A stretch of DNA of 64,000 nucleotides from Deferribacteres bacterium (GCA_020633655.1 JACKDF010000014.1:1-64000), one strand, 5' to 3'. Positions 18,508 to 27,582 are shown, counted from the first letter of the stretch. Made by a program: numbers and translations. The notes: generated from the letters alone by a model not told the origin.

Positions 18508-19428
18508 TTATTCTTTTTTACTTCTGGAATATTTTGCGATTATCTTTTCGATCTGTTCATCTTTCTTGATCCACAAATCATTAATCCAATCCTGGAAGTT
18601 TTCACGAAAACTGTGGTCTTCGCTGTAATTTTTACCAACGACATTCTCTGGTACTGGCAACGTATTCACCCGCACGGTGATGTTAGGGATTTTTCCTTTT
18701 AGCAAATCCCAGAATCTGTGCGGTGGATTGTTGCCAGGATAGACGATGGTGATATCCAGAATATTGGTGAGATAGTCGCCCATACTGGAAAGTACCAGCG
18801 CGACCCCACCCGCTTTCGGTTTAAGCAGATGGGTGAACGGAGATTGCTGTTTTGACCGCTTCTCAAAATTAAAACGTGTTCCTTCGAGAAAATTGATAAT
18901 CGAAACCGGCGAACTTTTAAATTTCTCACATTGTTTACGTGTGGTTTGTATGTCCTTACCACGCAAGTGGGGCTTTTTTTCCAGTTTTTCTTTTGAATAA
19001 CGTTTCATGAAAGGATAATCGAGTCCCCACCAGGCCAGCCCTAAAAATGGTACCCAGATCAATTCCTGTTTCAGAAAAAATTTTGGAAAGGGAATACGGC
19101 GATTAAAAATGTTTTGCAGGACAAAAATATCGGTCCATGAGCGATGGTTACTCATGAGCAAGTAGGATTTCTTCTTATCCAGCTTTTCCAGTCCTGTAAT
19201 ATCCCAGTGCATGTCGTGAATTTTGTTGAAAAGAAAATTATTGCAATCCACCCAGAGTTTGGCGCACAATGTTGCCACCTGTGCAAAAAAATGACGGAGG
19301 CTTTTCATGGGACTGAGGAGCTTTAGTAAAACTGCGACGTAAAGTAATACACTCCAAACGACTGTATTTACGCTGATATAAATGATTGATGTCATCCCCA
19401 GAAGTGGTGCGGGCAAAAAACTAAACAT
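18508..19428 (-). CDS. PlsC-family acyltransferase (YihG-like)
   Basis: A 306-residue membrane-associated acyltransferase of the 1-acylglycerol-3-phosphate acyltransferase superfamily. The N-terminus carries one or two membrane segments (residues about 10-40). The catalytic HxxxxD motif is in SNHRSWTDIF, the acceptor-binding motif is FLEGTRFN, and FFLKQELIWVPFLGLAWWGLD is typical of the YihG/YihG-like branch. It likely adds an acyl chain to lysophosphatidic acid or a related lipid. It converges with ycaQ and has its own upstream region. Confidence 0.88.
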   Translation of the reverse strand: MFSFLPAPLLGMTSIIYISVNTVVWSVLLYVAVLLKLLSPMKSLRHFFAQVATLCAKLWVDCNNFLFNKIHDMHWDITGLEKLDKKKSYLLMSNHRSWTDIFVLQNIFNRRIPFPKFFLKQELIWVPFLGLAWWGLDYPFMKRYSKEKLEKKPHLRGKDIQTTRKQCEKFKSSPVSIINFLEGTRFNFEKRSKQQSPFTHLLKPKAGGVALVLSSMGDYLTNILDITIVYPGNNPPHRFWDLLKGKIPNITVRVNTLPVPENVVGKNYSEDHSFRENFQDWINDLWIKKDEQIEKIIAKYSRSKKE

Positions 19429-19747
19429 GGTTTATTCCTTTTTGATGGTGTGGATATCCGCTGGATTGGGATAGCGTTCCGCTTGGACAGCCATCGAAAA
19501 GCGAAATTAGTAATTGAGTAGCAGAATCACAACTGAAAAACTACTTGTGGGCTTGTCTGATTGGCAAAGAATTCTGTGTGATGATGAAAAAATGTGTGGA
19601 TATTCGAAATCTATAAATATATTCCTTTTTTTAACGAAAACAGACTGTGCATTTACATACAATCAGGCCACATGGGCCTGGGCTACTTCAAATGTTGAAT
19701 AGCATTTTGTCGCCTTGCCCCTTGTGGGAAAACACGAGGATAACCAA
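19429..19747. other. Divergent intergenic region
   Basis: About 320 bases between the acyltransferase and a Rossmann-fold gene. A small dyad CAGGCC-ACATG-GGCCTG lies at 19664-19680 downstream of a possible -10 box (TACAAT, 19658-19663) and could be an operator. Nothing else stands out. Confidence 0.4.
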
Positions 19748-20434
19748 ATGAAAATTAAAGCACTCATCACCGGCGCCAGTGGCATGGTTGGCCATGGTAT
19801 TTTACTGGAATGTCTGGATAGCCCGGAAGTCGAATCCGTTCTTGTGGTGAATCGCCGTTCTATCGGGATCACGCATAAAAAACTCAAAGAAATTATCGTC
19901 CAGGATTTTTTCGCTCTTTCGGGGATCGAGAATGAATTGAGCGGGTACAATGCCTGTTTTTTCAGCCTGGGAATTTCATCCGCAGGACTGGGCGAAACTG
20001 AATACAACCGCATCACTTATGATTTAACCATGAATTTTGCAAAAACGGTTTTGCAAAAGAATGATGATTTGACTTTTTGTTATGTTTCCGGACTGGGAAC
20101 GGACAGCTCTGAAAAAGGGCGCACCATGTGGGCGCGAGTAAAGGGTAAGACGGAAAACGCATTGCTCAAAATGCCTTTTAAAGCTGCATACATGTTCCGC
20201 CCAGGTTATATACAGCCGATGAAAGGCGTAAAATCCAGAACATGCATCTATCAGTTTATGTACAATGTTTTTGGTTTTTTATTCCCTATTTGGAATGCAC
20301 TTTTCCCAAATTTTGTCACCACAACCGAACGGGTTGGCCAGGCAATGCTCAATGTAGTGCGTGAAAATCCTGGTAGCCAGATTTTGGAAACGAGGGATAT
20401 CAATCGTATCGCCTCGAAAGAAATCCCATCATGA
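19748..20434 (+). CDS. NAD(P)-binding Rossmann-fold epimerase-like protein
   Basis: A 228-residue atypical short-chain dehydrogenase/epimerase-like protein. The dinucleotide loop is ITGASGMVGHGILLECL near the N-terminus. The central CYVSGLGTDSSEKGRTMWARVKGKTENALL carries the family pattern, including a lysine in the usual active-site region, and PFKAAYMFRPGYIQPMKG is also typical. The ATG at 19748 is chosen because GAGGA (19736-19740) is seven bases upstream. It is monocistronic; substrate unknown. Confidence 0.82.
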   Translation: MKIKALITGASGMVGHGILLECLDSPEVESVLVVNRRSIGITHKKLKEIIVQDFFALSGIENELSGYNACFFSLGISSAGLGETEYNRITYDLTMNFAKTVLQKNDDLTFCYVSGLGTDSSEKGRTMWARVKGKTENALLKMPFKAAYMFRPGYIQPMKGVKSRTCIYQFMYNVFGFLFPIWNALFPNFVTTTERVGQAMLNVVRENPGSQILETRDINRIASKEIPS

Positions 20435-20480
20435 AATTTGTAGTTTTAATTTAATTTTTTCAATGGCTTGGAGAATGTTT

Positions 20481-21110
20481 TCAGCAAGAAACACTGGGCG
20501 ATTTCTTCAAATAGGTATCATCCATCAACTGTTTTAACATAAACTCCGCTACATCTTCACGGGAAATTTTGAATGTGAGTGTTTTGTTAGGCTCAGTAAA
20601 ACCATGGACGTATGTGCCTGTGCGACTATTATTCGTTAAGACAGCAGGCCGGACAATTGTCCAATCCAATTCACTTGCTTTGATATACTCTTCCTGGATT
20701 TCGTGATCTTTAAAAACGGCTCGCAACATAAGTGGAGCGATAAGATATTTATAATGAAATGGCAAGAGGTCACGACTGTCACCAACTCCAAATGATGATT
20801 GACAGAGGAAACGCTTAATCCCGCTTTTCTCCAGCGCATGAACAATGTTCCTCGTTCCGATAGCCCGCACCATTTTCTTGTTAAAAGGTGGCGTCCCCAA
20901 CAAACATAATGCGGCATCATGTCCCTTTACAGCTTGCAAGACCGAACTTGTGTCGAATACATCACCCTGGACGACTTCTAATTTTTCATGTTGCAAACGG
21001 AGTTTTTCTGGATTGCGTGCAAATGCCGTTACTTCGTGTCCCTGTTCAAACGCTTGTTCGACAAGTTGATGGCCGGTGCCACCCGTCGGTCCGAAAACGA
21101 TGAGTTTCAA
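20481..21110 (-). CDS. NAD(P)H-binding protein (NmrA/SDR a5-like)
   Basis: A 209-residue atypical SDR. The N-terminal IVFGPTGGTGHQLVEQAFEQGHEVTAFARNP is the NAD(P)H loop of the PF13460 family, followed by VVQGDVFDTSSVLQAVKGHDAALCLLG. Members are NADPH-dependent reductases or redox sensors such as flavin/biliverdin-reductase-like proteins. It lies 117 bases downstream of a Tat-exported flavodoxin gene on the same strand, so both may answer to the divergent TetR regulator. Confidence 0.85.
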   Translation of the reverse strand: MKLIVFGPTGGTGHQLVEQAFEQGHEVTAFARNPEKLRLQHEKLEVVQGDVFDTSSVLQAVKGHDAALCLLGTPPFNKKMVRAIGTRNIVHALEKSGIKRFLCQSSFGVGDSRDLLPFHYKYLIAPLMLRAVFKDHEIQEEYIKASELDWTIVRPAVLTNNSRTGTYVHGFTEPNKTLTFKISREDVAEFMLKQLMDDTYLKKSPSVSC

Positions 21111-21227
21111 TGTATACCTCCTTTAAAAATTTAATTTTATGTTCGAATTCATTCTTTGTTATTTAATAATCACGAGATACGGATGGTACCTGGCAGTGCA
21201 AATGATTCCTGGCATCCACGCCAACGA

Positions 21228-21920
21228 TTATGCTCGTCTTGCGGATAGCTCATAATGTACATCCTTCGCCCAGGTCTGAATCGCATTCCAATTACGATAG
21301 TCACCCTCCTTGACCTGCATTATTTTCATGATGCCTTTTGCAAAAGTGCGAGTAAGAAAAGACATTTTCCCATAATCGAGGACTCCGGCAAATTGTCCCA
21401 CCAGAACCGGTTTCACTTTCGGAACAAGGTTAGCTATTTTATCTGCATAGGTTTGTGCTTTTCGTCGTGCTTTTTCGTTTTGCTTCGATAAAGTCAGGCA
21501 GGAAAAAAAGTACGCTACAGGTACTTTGCTTAGGATGTTTTGGTTGGTTTTTACAAATTCTTCCGCTTCAGACATCCATCCATCATAGTGGATGGCCGAT
21601 CCTATAACTACTGCATCATAGCTTTGCAAATCAATTACATTTTGAATCCACTTCGTTTCTATAATTGCCCCTTCTTGACACATAGCCTCTCCCATAGCTT
21701 TTGCTATTTCACCTGTTGTCCCAAATTGGCTGGCATAGGTAATTAATATTTTCTGTTGTGCAGTGGATTTTTCACCACAGTTCGCTTCCGGAAATTTTAT
21801 ATCTTGGGCGTATGCAGAGCTGGGTACTAAAAAATCCGATCCGATTGCCGCAATCCCGATTGCTCCTCCGGTTGCAGTTATCAATTTTTTGATAAATTCT
21901 CTTCTTGTAGTGCGTTTCAT
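21228..21920 (-). CDS. Tat-exported flavodoxin-domain protein
   Basis: A 230-residue protein with a twin-arginine signal (TTRREFIKKL, R6-R7, then a Gly/Ala-rich hydrophobic stretch), so it should be exported folded with its cofactor. The mature part is a flavodoxin domain related to menaquinone-dependent protoporphyrinogen dehydrogenase (HemG-like). The FMN phosphate loop is ITYASQFGTTGEIAKAMG, and VVIGSAIHYDGWMSEAEEFV and PVAYFFSCLTL follow. Export of a flavodoxin is unusual. It is divergent from a TetR-family gene with several dyads between them. Confidence 0.85.
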   Translation of the reverse strand: MKRTTRREFIKKLITATGGAIGIAAIGSDFLVPSSAYAQDIKFPEANCGEKSTAQQKILITYASQFGTTGEIAKAMGEAMCQEGAIIETKWIQNVIDLQSYDAVVIGSAIHYDGWMSEAEEFVKTNQNILSKVPVAYFFSCLTLSKQNEKARRKAQTYADKIANLVPKVKPVLVGQFAGVLDYGKMSFLTRTFAKGIMKIMQVKEGDYRNWNAIQTWAKDVHYELSARRA

Positions 21921-22020
21921 GTCATCTCCTTTTTTTTCTATTAGTGTGGAAAATCAAATTGTTTTGGGGATTGTGTGCTGCTTTCCGATTTCGTATTGTG
22001 AAGCTTGGGTGGAAATATTT

Positions 22021-22115
22021 TACTTTACGCAGAGTAAAGTAAAATATAGTTTACATTATGTCAAGTAAAATTATTTGACATTATCTGAAATATGTGTAAA
22101 TTGACGCCATGTCAA
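22021..22115. promoter_or_regulatory. Dyad cluster between flavodoxin and TetR genes
   Basis: Three dyads in the divergent spacer: TACTTTAC-GCAGA-GTAAAGTA (22021-22041), ATGTCAA...TTGACAT (22058-22064 / 22075-22081) and TTGAC...GTCAA (22101-22105 / 22111-22115). The last overlaps the TetR start codon. ATGTCAAGTAAAA also recurs directly at 22058 and 22109. These are likely operators for the TetR protein; which is bound is inference. Confidence 0.55.
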
Positions 22116-22702
22116 GTAAAAATAAGGATACACGAACTCGAATTCTTGAAGTAACATGGCACTTAATGGAGCAACAGCGCGGGCAAGGTGTACGTCTGGC
22201 AGATGTTGCTGCAGCTGCAGGTGTTTCACGACAAGCTGTCTACCTGCATTTTGGCTCACGAACCGAATTAATGATTGCAACAACTGCTTATGTGGATGAA
22301 GTCAAAGGATTAAATGACCGGCTGCAGCAATTACAAAACATAACGAGTGCGCATGAATTGCTCGAAAAAAGCATTACAATATGGGGGAATTACATACCAG
22401 AAATTTATGGATTAGCCAAAGCGATGCTAAGCACGCGTGAGACAGATGAAGCTATTGCTGCCGCTTGGGACAAACAAATGGATTGCTTGCGAAATGCCTG
22501 TCAGGACATTATTGATGCGTTTATTCGCGAAGAAATCTTAACTCCGGAATGGACTCGCAGCAAAGCCATTGAAATGCTTTGGACTGCTTTATCAATTCAG
22601 AATTGGGAACAACTGACAATCGAATGCGGTTGGTCTACGTCCCAGTATATTGAATGGATGAAAACGTTTTTAAAACATGCCTTTACAAAACTCGAAAACT
22701 AA
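22109..22702 (+). CDS. TetR-family transcriptional regulator
   Basis: A 197-residue regulator. The N-terminal helix-turn-helix is clear (TRTRILEVTWHLM, then VRLADVAAAAGVSRQAVYLHFGSRTELM, residues about 8-52). The C-terminal ligand-binding helices are unlike any I can name. It is divergent from the Tat flavodoxin gene, and its own start codon lies inside a dyad, suggesting autoregulation. The downstream antiporter gene starts 11 bases after its stop (or overlaps it if an earlier start is used), so regulator, antiporter and PLP enzyme are probably one unit. Confidence 0.9.
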   Translation: MSSKNKDTRTRILEVTWHLMEQQRGQGVRLADVAAAAGVSRQAVYLHFGSRTELMIATTAYVDEVKGLNDRLQQLQNITSAHELLEKSITIWGNYIPEIYGLAKAMLSTRETDEAIAAAWDKQMDCLRNACQDIIDAFIREEILTPEWTRSKAIEMLWTALSIQNWEQLTIECGWSTSQYIEWMKTFLKHAFTKLEN

Positions 22703-22713
22703 TTGAGCCAACT

Positions 22714-24162
22714 GTGACCGAATCCCCAAAAATCAAAGAAACCACCTTTTTCCGTGCTCTGTTGCCTGTCTTATTTTTACTGATCCTTTTAGTTTACGGT
22801 TTAATCGTACGGCCGCTGGTTTTCAAGCAACCAGCCTTCCCTTTAGAAATCGTTTTTATCCTTTCCGCGGCCTTTGCGGTTACCGTGCTTTTCTGGATGG
22901 GCCACGAATGGGAAGCCATTCAGCATTCCATCGTGCAAAAGCTGGCGAAAGCCATTCCTGCGTTTTTCATACTCTTTGCCATAGGGCTTATCATTTCCAG
23001 CTGGATGATCTGCGGTACGATTCCCATGTTGGTCTATTACGGCATTAAAATTATCAATCCAACATTTCTCTATGTTTTGGCATTTTTAGTTCCGGTTGTT
23101 TTTTCATCGCTCACAGGCACATCCTGGGGGTCAGTTGGCACCATTGGTGTCGTCATAATCGGGATTTCCGGGGCCGTCGGCGGCGATGCAGGTATAACTG
23201 CCGGTGCAGTTATTGGTGGTGCATATTTCGGTGATAAATTATCCCCGCTTTCTGACACGACCAATCTTGCGGCTTTGGCTGCAGAAGTTGATCTCTTTGA
23301 TCACATTCAATCGATGCTGATCACCACAATTCCTTCGGCGGTTTTGGCGACGATACTCTTTTTTGCGCTGGGATTTATCTATCCACCGGCACAAAATGCC
23401 ATGAGTACAGCCTCCGGTGTGCAGTTTCTCGAGGCACTGCACTCGATTTTCAATTTCAATATTGCGCTGCTCTTACCACCCGTCATCGTGCTTTATGGCT
23501 CAATTAAAAAGAAGCCGCCCATCCCAACGCTTATCACTTCCGTCCTTGCGGCAGCACTGCTCGCACTCATTTTTCAGAATTATACAATTTCTGACGTTGT
23601 ACAATCCTTATATAAAGGTTACCACACCGACATGGCCACTTGGGTAGCCAACGTGCCGGAATCTGTTGCCACATTAACAAACAGAGGTGGACTTTATGCG
23701 CTCAATGAGGCAATCACCATTGCCTTTATGATTTTTATATACATCGGTGCCATCGACCACATCAATGCCATGTCCATCGTTGTCCACCGGATATTTTTCT
23801 TCGCCAAAAGCCGTGCAACTACCATCCTGGCGTCGCTTCTTGCAACAGCAATCACCAATTCCATGACTTCGAACCAATATGCCACCAGCTTTGTGGTTGG
23901 CGATGCATTTCTATCGAAATATGACGAGATGAAAATTCCCCGCAAAGTGCTGTCGCGTTCTCTGGAAGACACAGGCACCATGCTGGAAAGTGTTGTCCCC
24001 TGGACGACGACTTCGGTGTTTATGGTGGCAACATTGGGGGTTCCCTGGGCAGATTACTGGCATTGGCAACTGCTGTCGCTCATCAATTTTATTGTTGCCC
24101 CTACATTGGCTATTCTGGGTATTGGTTGTTTTTATCATGAAATCGATCAAAAAGGAAAATGA
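22714..24162 (+). CDS. nhaC: NhaC-family Na+/H+ antiporter
   Basis: A 482-residue inner-membrane antiporter of the NhaC family with about 11-12 hydrophobic segments. Family motifs include GTSWGSVGTIGVVIIGI, GAVIGGAYFGDKLSPLSDTTNLAA and LLATAITNSMTSNQYATSFVVG. The GTG at 22714 is chosen as start. An in-frame ATG at 22654 would add a non-hydrophobic segment lying inside the TetR gene. The stop is separated by one base from the next gene's start. NhaC proteins exchange Na+ for H+, and some relatives move organic anions or amino acids. Pairing with a trans-sulfuration enzyme makes amino-acid-linked transport a reasonable alternative. Confidence 0.88.
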   Translation: MTESPKIKETTFFRALLPVLFLLILLVYGLIVRPLVFKQPAFPLEIVFILSAAFAVTVLFWMGHEWEAIQHSIVQKLAKAIPAFFILFAIGLIISSWMICGTIPMLVYYGIKIINPTFLYVLAFLVPVVFSSLTGTSWGSVGTIGVVIIGISGAVGGDAGITAGAVIGGAYFGDKLSPLSDTTNLAALAAEVDLFDHIQSMLITTIPSAVLATILFFALGFIYPPAQNAMSTASGVQFLEALHSIFNFNIALLLPPVIVLYGSIKKKPPIPTLITSVLAAALLALIFQNYTISDVVQSLYKGYHTDMATWVANVPESVATLTNRGGLYALNEAITIAFMIFIYIGAIDHINAMSIVVHRIFFFAKSRATTILASLLATAITNSMTSNQYATSFVVGDAFLSKYDEMKIPRKVLSRSLEDTGTMLESVVPWTTTSVFMVATLGVPWADYWHWQLLSLINFIVAPTLAILGIGCFYHEIDQKGK

Positions 24163-24163
24163 T

Positions 24164-25348
24164 ATGTCATCGGAACAGAAATTCGAAACCCAACTGCAGC
24201 ATTTCGGCGAAAAGCGACAGGATTACCACGGTGCCGTGGTGCCGCCACTATTTCAAAACAGCCTTTTCACTTTCGAGAGCTGGGAAGCCATCGATGCAGC
24301 ATTTGATGACCGCACGAAAAATTTCATTTATACGCGGGGAAAAAATCCATCCGTCAGTCTGGTGGAAGAAAAAATCGCAAATCTTGCTGGTGGGGAAAAC
24401 GCAAAATTATTCGGATCGGGCATGGCAGCAATCTCCTCCGCTATTTTGCATTTACTTAACCCCGGCGATCATGTCATTACAGTGAAAAATATATACGGCC
24501 CGACCAATAATTTGCTCAATGCTTATCTGCGCAGGAAAATGAATATCGATGTAACGTATGTCGATGGTGAGAACATCGATGACTTTGTACAAGCAATCAC
24601 TGATAAAACGCGGCTCATTTATCTCGAAAGCCCTTCTTCCGCCGTATTTCGTTTGCAGGACATCGCCGCGGTGGCAAAACTGGCGAAGGAAAAGGGATTG
24701 AAAACGATCATTGACAATACCTGGGCGACGCCGATTTTTCAAAAACCTCTGGCTATGGGCATCGATCTCGAAGTGCATTCCTGTTCCAAATATTTTGGCG
24801 GCCACAGCGATATCGTTGCCGGCGTCATCATCGGTTCCGAGCAGGATATACGCGATATTTCGGTAAATGAATTTGAACTCCTGGGTGGAAAAATGGCGCC
24901 TTTTGAGGCGTGGCTTATTCTACGAAGCTTGCGCACCATGCCCATTCGCATGCAGAAGCACCAGGAAAATGCAATGCAAGTAGCGACTTTTCTCGAAAAT
25001 CATCCGAAAATCAGAAGAGTAAATTATCCCGGATTAGCCAGTTTTCCGCAGTACGAACTTGGCTGCAGGCAAATGAGCGGTTTCAGCGGCCTTTTGAGTT
25101 TTGAGTTGGCAATGGAGGACCTCAATCAAATTAAAACCTTCTTCAATGGTCTGAAAATTTTTCAGATTGGAGTCAGTTGGGGCGGTCATGAAAGTCTGAT
25201 TTATGCTCCGGCGATTAGCTACCTGAAGGAGTTGCCTCAAGAACAATTCAAACATCTGGGTATTTCACTGGGCAATATGCGTATTTCGGTCGGGCTGGAA
25301 AATGGCGATGATTTAATCGATGATTTGGCGCAGGCATTGGATTTATAA
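24164..25348 (+). CDS. Trans-sulfuration PLP enzyme (cystathionine lyase/synthase family)
   Basis: A 394-residue Cys/Met metabolism PLP-dependent enzyme, cytoplasmic. The family covers cystathionine beta/gamma-lyase, cystathionine gamma-synthase and methionine gamma-lyase. The Schiff-base lysine is K209 in HSCSKYFGGHSDIVAG. The cofactor-binding FGSGMAAISSAIL and IDNTWATPIFQKPL are visible, as is the substrate-side YTRGKNPSVSLVEEKIA. The ATG at 24164 is used because AAAGGA precedes it by about eight bases. It follows the antiporter by one base. Which reaction it performs cannot be read from these motifs; beta- or gamma-lyase activity is most likely. Confidence 0.9.
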   Translation: MSSEQKFETQLQHFGEKRQDYHGAVVPPLFQNSLFTFESWEAIDAAFDDRTKNFIYTRGKNPSVSLVEEKIANLAGGENAKLFGSGMAAISSAILHLLNPGDHVITVKNIYGPTNNLLNAYLRRKMNIDVTYVDGENIDDFVQAITDKTRLIYLESPSSAVFRLQDIAAVAKLAKEKGLKTIIDNTWATPIFQKPLAMGIDLEVHSCSKYFGGHSDIVAGVIIGSEQDIRDISVNEFELLGGKMAPFEAWLILRSLRTMPIRMQKHQENAMQVATFLENHPKIRRVNYPGLASFPQYELGCRQMSGFSGLLSFELAMEDLNQIKTFFNGLKIFQIGVSWGGHESLIYAPAISYLKELPQEQFKHLGISLGNMRISVGLENGDDLIDDLAQALDL

Positions 25349-25376
25349 CTACAAAATTCAATAAAGCAATTCTTTG

Positions 25377-25434
25377 ACCACTAAACACGCTAACCACGCG
25401 AAAAAAATTTCGCGTGGTTAGCGTGTTTAGTGGT
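25377..25434. repeat. Perfect 27-bp inverted repeat
   Basis: Two exactly complementary 27-base arms (25377-25403 and 25408-25434) separated by four A residues. The arm begins ACCACTAAACACGCTAACC. It may end transcription of the TetR-nhaC-PLP unit, but the arm length and lack of a T-run suggest a dispersed palindromic element. Confidence 0.85.
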
Positions 25435-25500
25435 TTATTACCTTTTATAAAATGCTGTGAAGTTTAAAATGCTGAACAACTTTTAACGAGAAAATAGAGA

Positions 25501-26091
25501 ATGATTGAAAACAGTGATTTATTTAATTGGGTGCTTTTACCCGTCGGTATCTACCTTGCTCGTGTAACAGACGTTTCACTGGGCACGATGCGTATTATTA
25601 CGTTATCGCGTGGTTTGAAAAAAATTGCCCCTATTCTTGGTTTTATCGAGATATTGATTTGGCTCATGGCCATACGGCAGATTTTTAATAATTTAAATAA
25701 TCCCGCGTGTTATTTAGCCTATGCGGCAGGCTTTGCCTCGGGAATTTTTACCGGGATGTGGATTGAAGAGCGTGTTGCGATAGGGTTACGTGTTGTGCGG
25801 ATCATTACCCGTTTTGATGCGGAGGAACTCATTAAGGCATTGAGGGAAAGTGGCTTTGGCATAACGGTTATCGATGGGGAGGGAAGTACCGGTTCGGTGA
25901 AAATCATTTTTACCGTCGTTCGCCGAAAAGATGTTGCCACTGTCACCGCGATGTCAAAAAAATTCAACCCAAAATCCTTTATTTCCGTGGAAGATGTCCG
26001 GCAGGCCTCGGAAGCGATTTCGCCTTTCAATGGCAGTCATTCGATTTTCAGTACGGCAAATTTGCTGAAATTTGAGAAGAAAGGAAATTGA
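25501..26091 (+). CDS. DUF2179/UPF0316 membrane protein
   Basis: A 196-residue protein of the UPF0316 family (DUF5698 plus DUF2179). Three hydrophobic segments (residues about 10-30, 38-60 and 65-87) carry the motif YLARVTDVSLGTMRIITLSRG and FASGIFTGMWIEERVAIG. A ferredoxin-like DUF2179 domain follows (VRIITRFDAEELIKALRESGFGITVIDGEGS) with a KIIFTVVRRKD strand. DUF2179 is thought to bind small ligands or nucleotides, but its function is unknown. It appears monocistronic. Confidence 0.9.
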   Translation: MIENSDLFNWVLLPVGIYLARVTDVSLGTMRIITLSRGLKKIAPILGFIEILIWLMAIRQIFNNLNNPACYLAYAAGFASGIFTGMWIEERVAIGLRVVRIITRFDAEELIKALRESGFGITVIDGEGSTGSVKIIFTVVRRKDVATVTAMSKKFNPKSFISVEDVRQASEAISPFNGSHSIFSTANLLKFEKKGN

Positions 26092-26317
26092 TACAAATCA
26101 ATTGAGTGTCCCTCCGCAACCCCTCTTTTTTTCGTCATTTTGCTTCGCCGAACTACGTTTCGGAATGCTTTTATCCGGAATCCACTATTGGTTGCTGTTG
26201 TGCTATAAAATTAGTGAGTCAGGAAAGTTGCCAGTCGTCTTGTTGTAGAAATAAATATACCATCGGATCGGAAATTCCAACAGTTCAATTCTATTTAGTT
26301 CAATACGAGGTTCTTGA

Positions 26318-27310
26318 ATGAAAACACAAGTAAAGTGGGGTATTCTCGGTACGGCGACAATTGCTATGGAGCAAGTGATCCCTGCCATGCAAAATAGCCA
26401 ATTCTGTGAAGTTGTGGCTATTGCCTCGCGAAGTTATGAGAAAGCGAAAAATACAGCCGAAAAGTTTCATATTGCCAAGGCATACGGTACGTACGAAGAA
26501 CTTATTGCCGATGAAGAAATTGAAGCAGTGTATATTCCACTGCCAAATCATTTGCATGTGCCGTGGGCGATAAACGCATTGGATGCCGGAAAACACGTTC
26601 TGGTGGAAAAACCCATTGGCCTCAGCAGCGCCGAAGCCGAAAAATTGGTTGCAGCGGCAAAAAAACATCCCGACTTGAAAATTATGGAAGCCTTTATGTA
26701 CCGCTTTCATCCACAGTGGGTTCGCGTGAAAGAACTGGTCGATAGCGGTGCCATTGGTGAGATCAAAGCCATACAGGCATCCTTTTCCTTTTTCGATGAT
26801 GATCCCACGAGCATTGTGAACAACAAGGAATATGGCGGTGGCTGTTTGATGGATATTGGCTGTTATCCCATTTCCATTTCCCGGTTTTTGTTTGGCGGCA
26901 TGCCAAAAAGCGTTTCTGCGAAAATAGAATATCATCCGGAATTTGGCATGGACACAATGGCTGCTTGTGTTCTGGAATTTGAGCAGGGAATGACCACCTT
27001 TTTTAGCTCAATTCGGGCCAAGGATGATCAGACTGTGCAGATATGGGGAACCAAAGGTAGTATACGCTTCAGGCGACCATTTAATCCTGCTAACGATAAA
27101 AAGGCCAAAATACATCTTGTGAGAAAAAACAAGAAGGAGAAAATTAAATTCGACAAATGCGACCAGTATACCCTGCAGGCCGATGCATTTGCCCGCGCCA
27201 TTCTCGAGGACACGGAGGTGCCTACGTCACTTAGTGATGCAGTGGAAAATATGAAAGTTATAGAAATGATTATCGAGAGTGATCGGTTGGGCAAGCGGAT
27301 TGTGATGTGA
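26318..27310 (+). CDS. Gfo/Idh/MocA-family oxidoreductase
   Basis: A 330-residue NAD(P)-dependent oxidoreductase acting on sugars or cyclitols. The Rossmann loop is GILGTATIAMEQVIPAM, the catalytic lysine is in HVLVEKPIGLSSAEA, and MEAFMYRFHPQWVRVKELV plus GGGCLMDIGCYPIS are typical of the C-terminal domain. GAGG lies shortly before the ATG. No pathway genes flank it, so the substrate is unknown. Confidence 0.92.
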   Translation: MKTQVKWGILGTATIAMEQVIPAMQNSQFCEVVAIASRSYEKAKNTAEKFHIAKAYGTYEELIADEEIEAVYIPLPNHLHVPWAINALDAGKHVLVEKPIGLSSAEAEKLVAAAKKHPDLKIMEAFMYRFHPQWVRVKELVDSGAIGEIKAIQASFSFFDDDPTSIVNNKEYGGGCLMDIGCYPISISRFLFGGMPKSVSAKIEYHPEFGMDTMAACVLEFEQGMTTFFSSIRAKDDQTVQIWGTKGSIRFRRPFNPANDKKAKIHLVRKNKKEKIKFDKCDQYTLQADAFARAILEDTEVPTSLSDAVENMKVIEMIIESDRLGKRIVM

Positions 27311-27452
27311 AGTTCATGAAAATATACGCTATCAATGGGGTGAGTTACCGAGAAACAAGGTACACCTTTCTCAAAAATAGAGTTGATGAGAAGTCGTTTA
27401 TTGATAGCAGATATGTCTATTCGTGCCCCCACCATCAAAAGAATTTATATTA

Positions 27453-27491
27453 TTATTGCGTTGCACCGAGGATAACGGTGCAACGCAATAA
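27453..27491. terminator. Perfect 16-bp hairpin between convergent genes
   Basis: TTATTGCGTTGCACCG (27453-27468) and its exact complement (27476-27491) with a 7-base loop. It lies between the oxidoreductase and the convergent methyltransferase. It may act as a terminator, although it lacks a T-run and could be a palindromic repeat. Confidence 0.55.
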
Positions 27492-27582
27492 ATTGGCTGG
27501 GTTAACTGCGCTGCGCCCACTTAAAAAACCTCAAAACTTCCGGTGGATCACAGCCCGTAATCGCGCTCGCTTCGGCAATGTG

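Noticed and set aside
22654..22713. Upstream ATG extending the NhaC protein by 20 residues
   Set aside because: It would sit inside the TetR gene and add a polar segment before the first membrane helix; the GTG at 22714 is more natural, though not proven.
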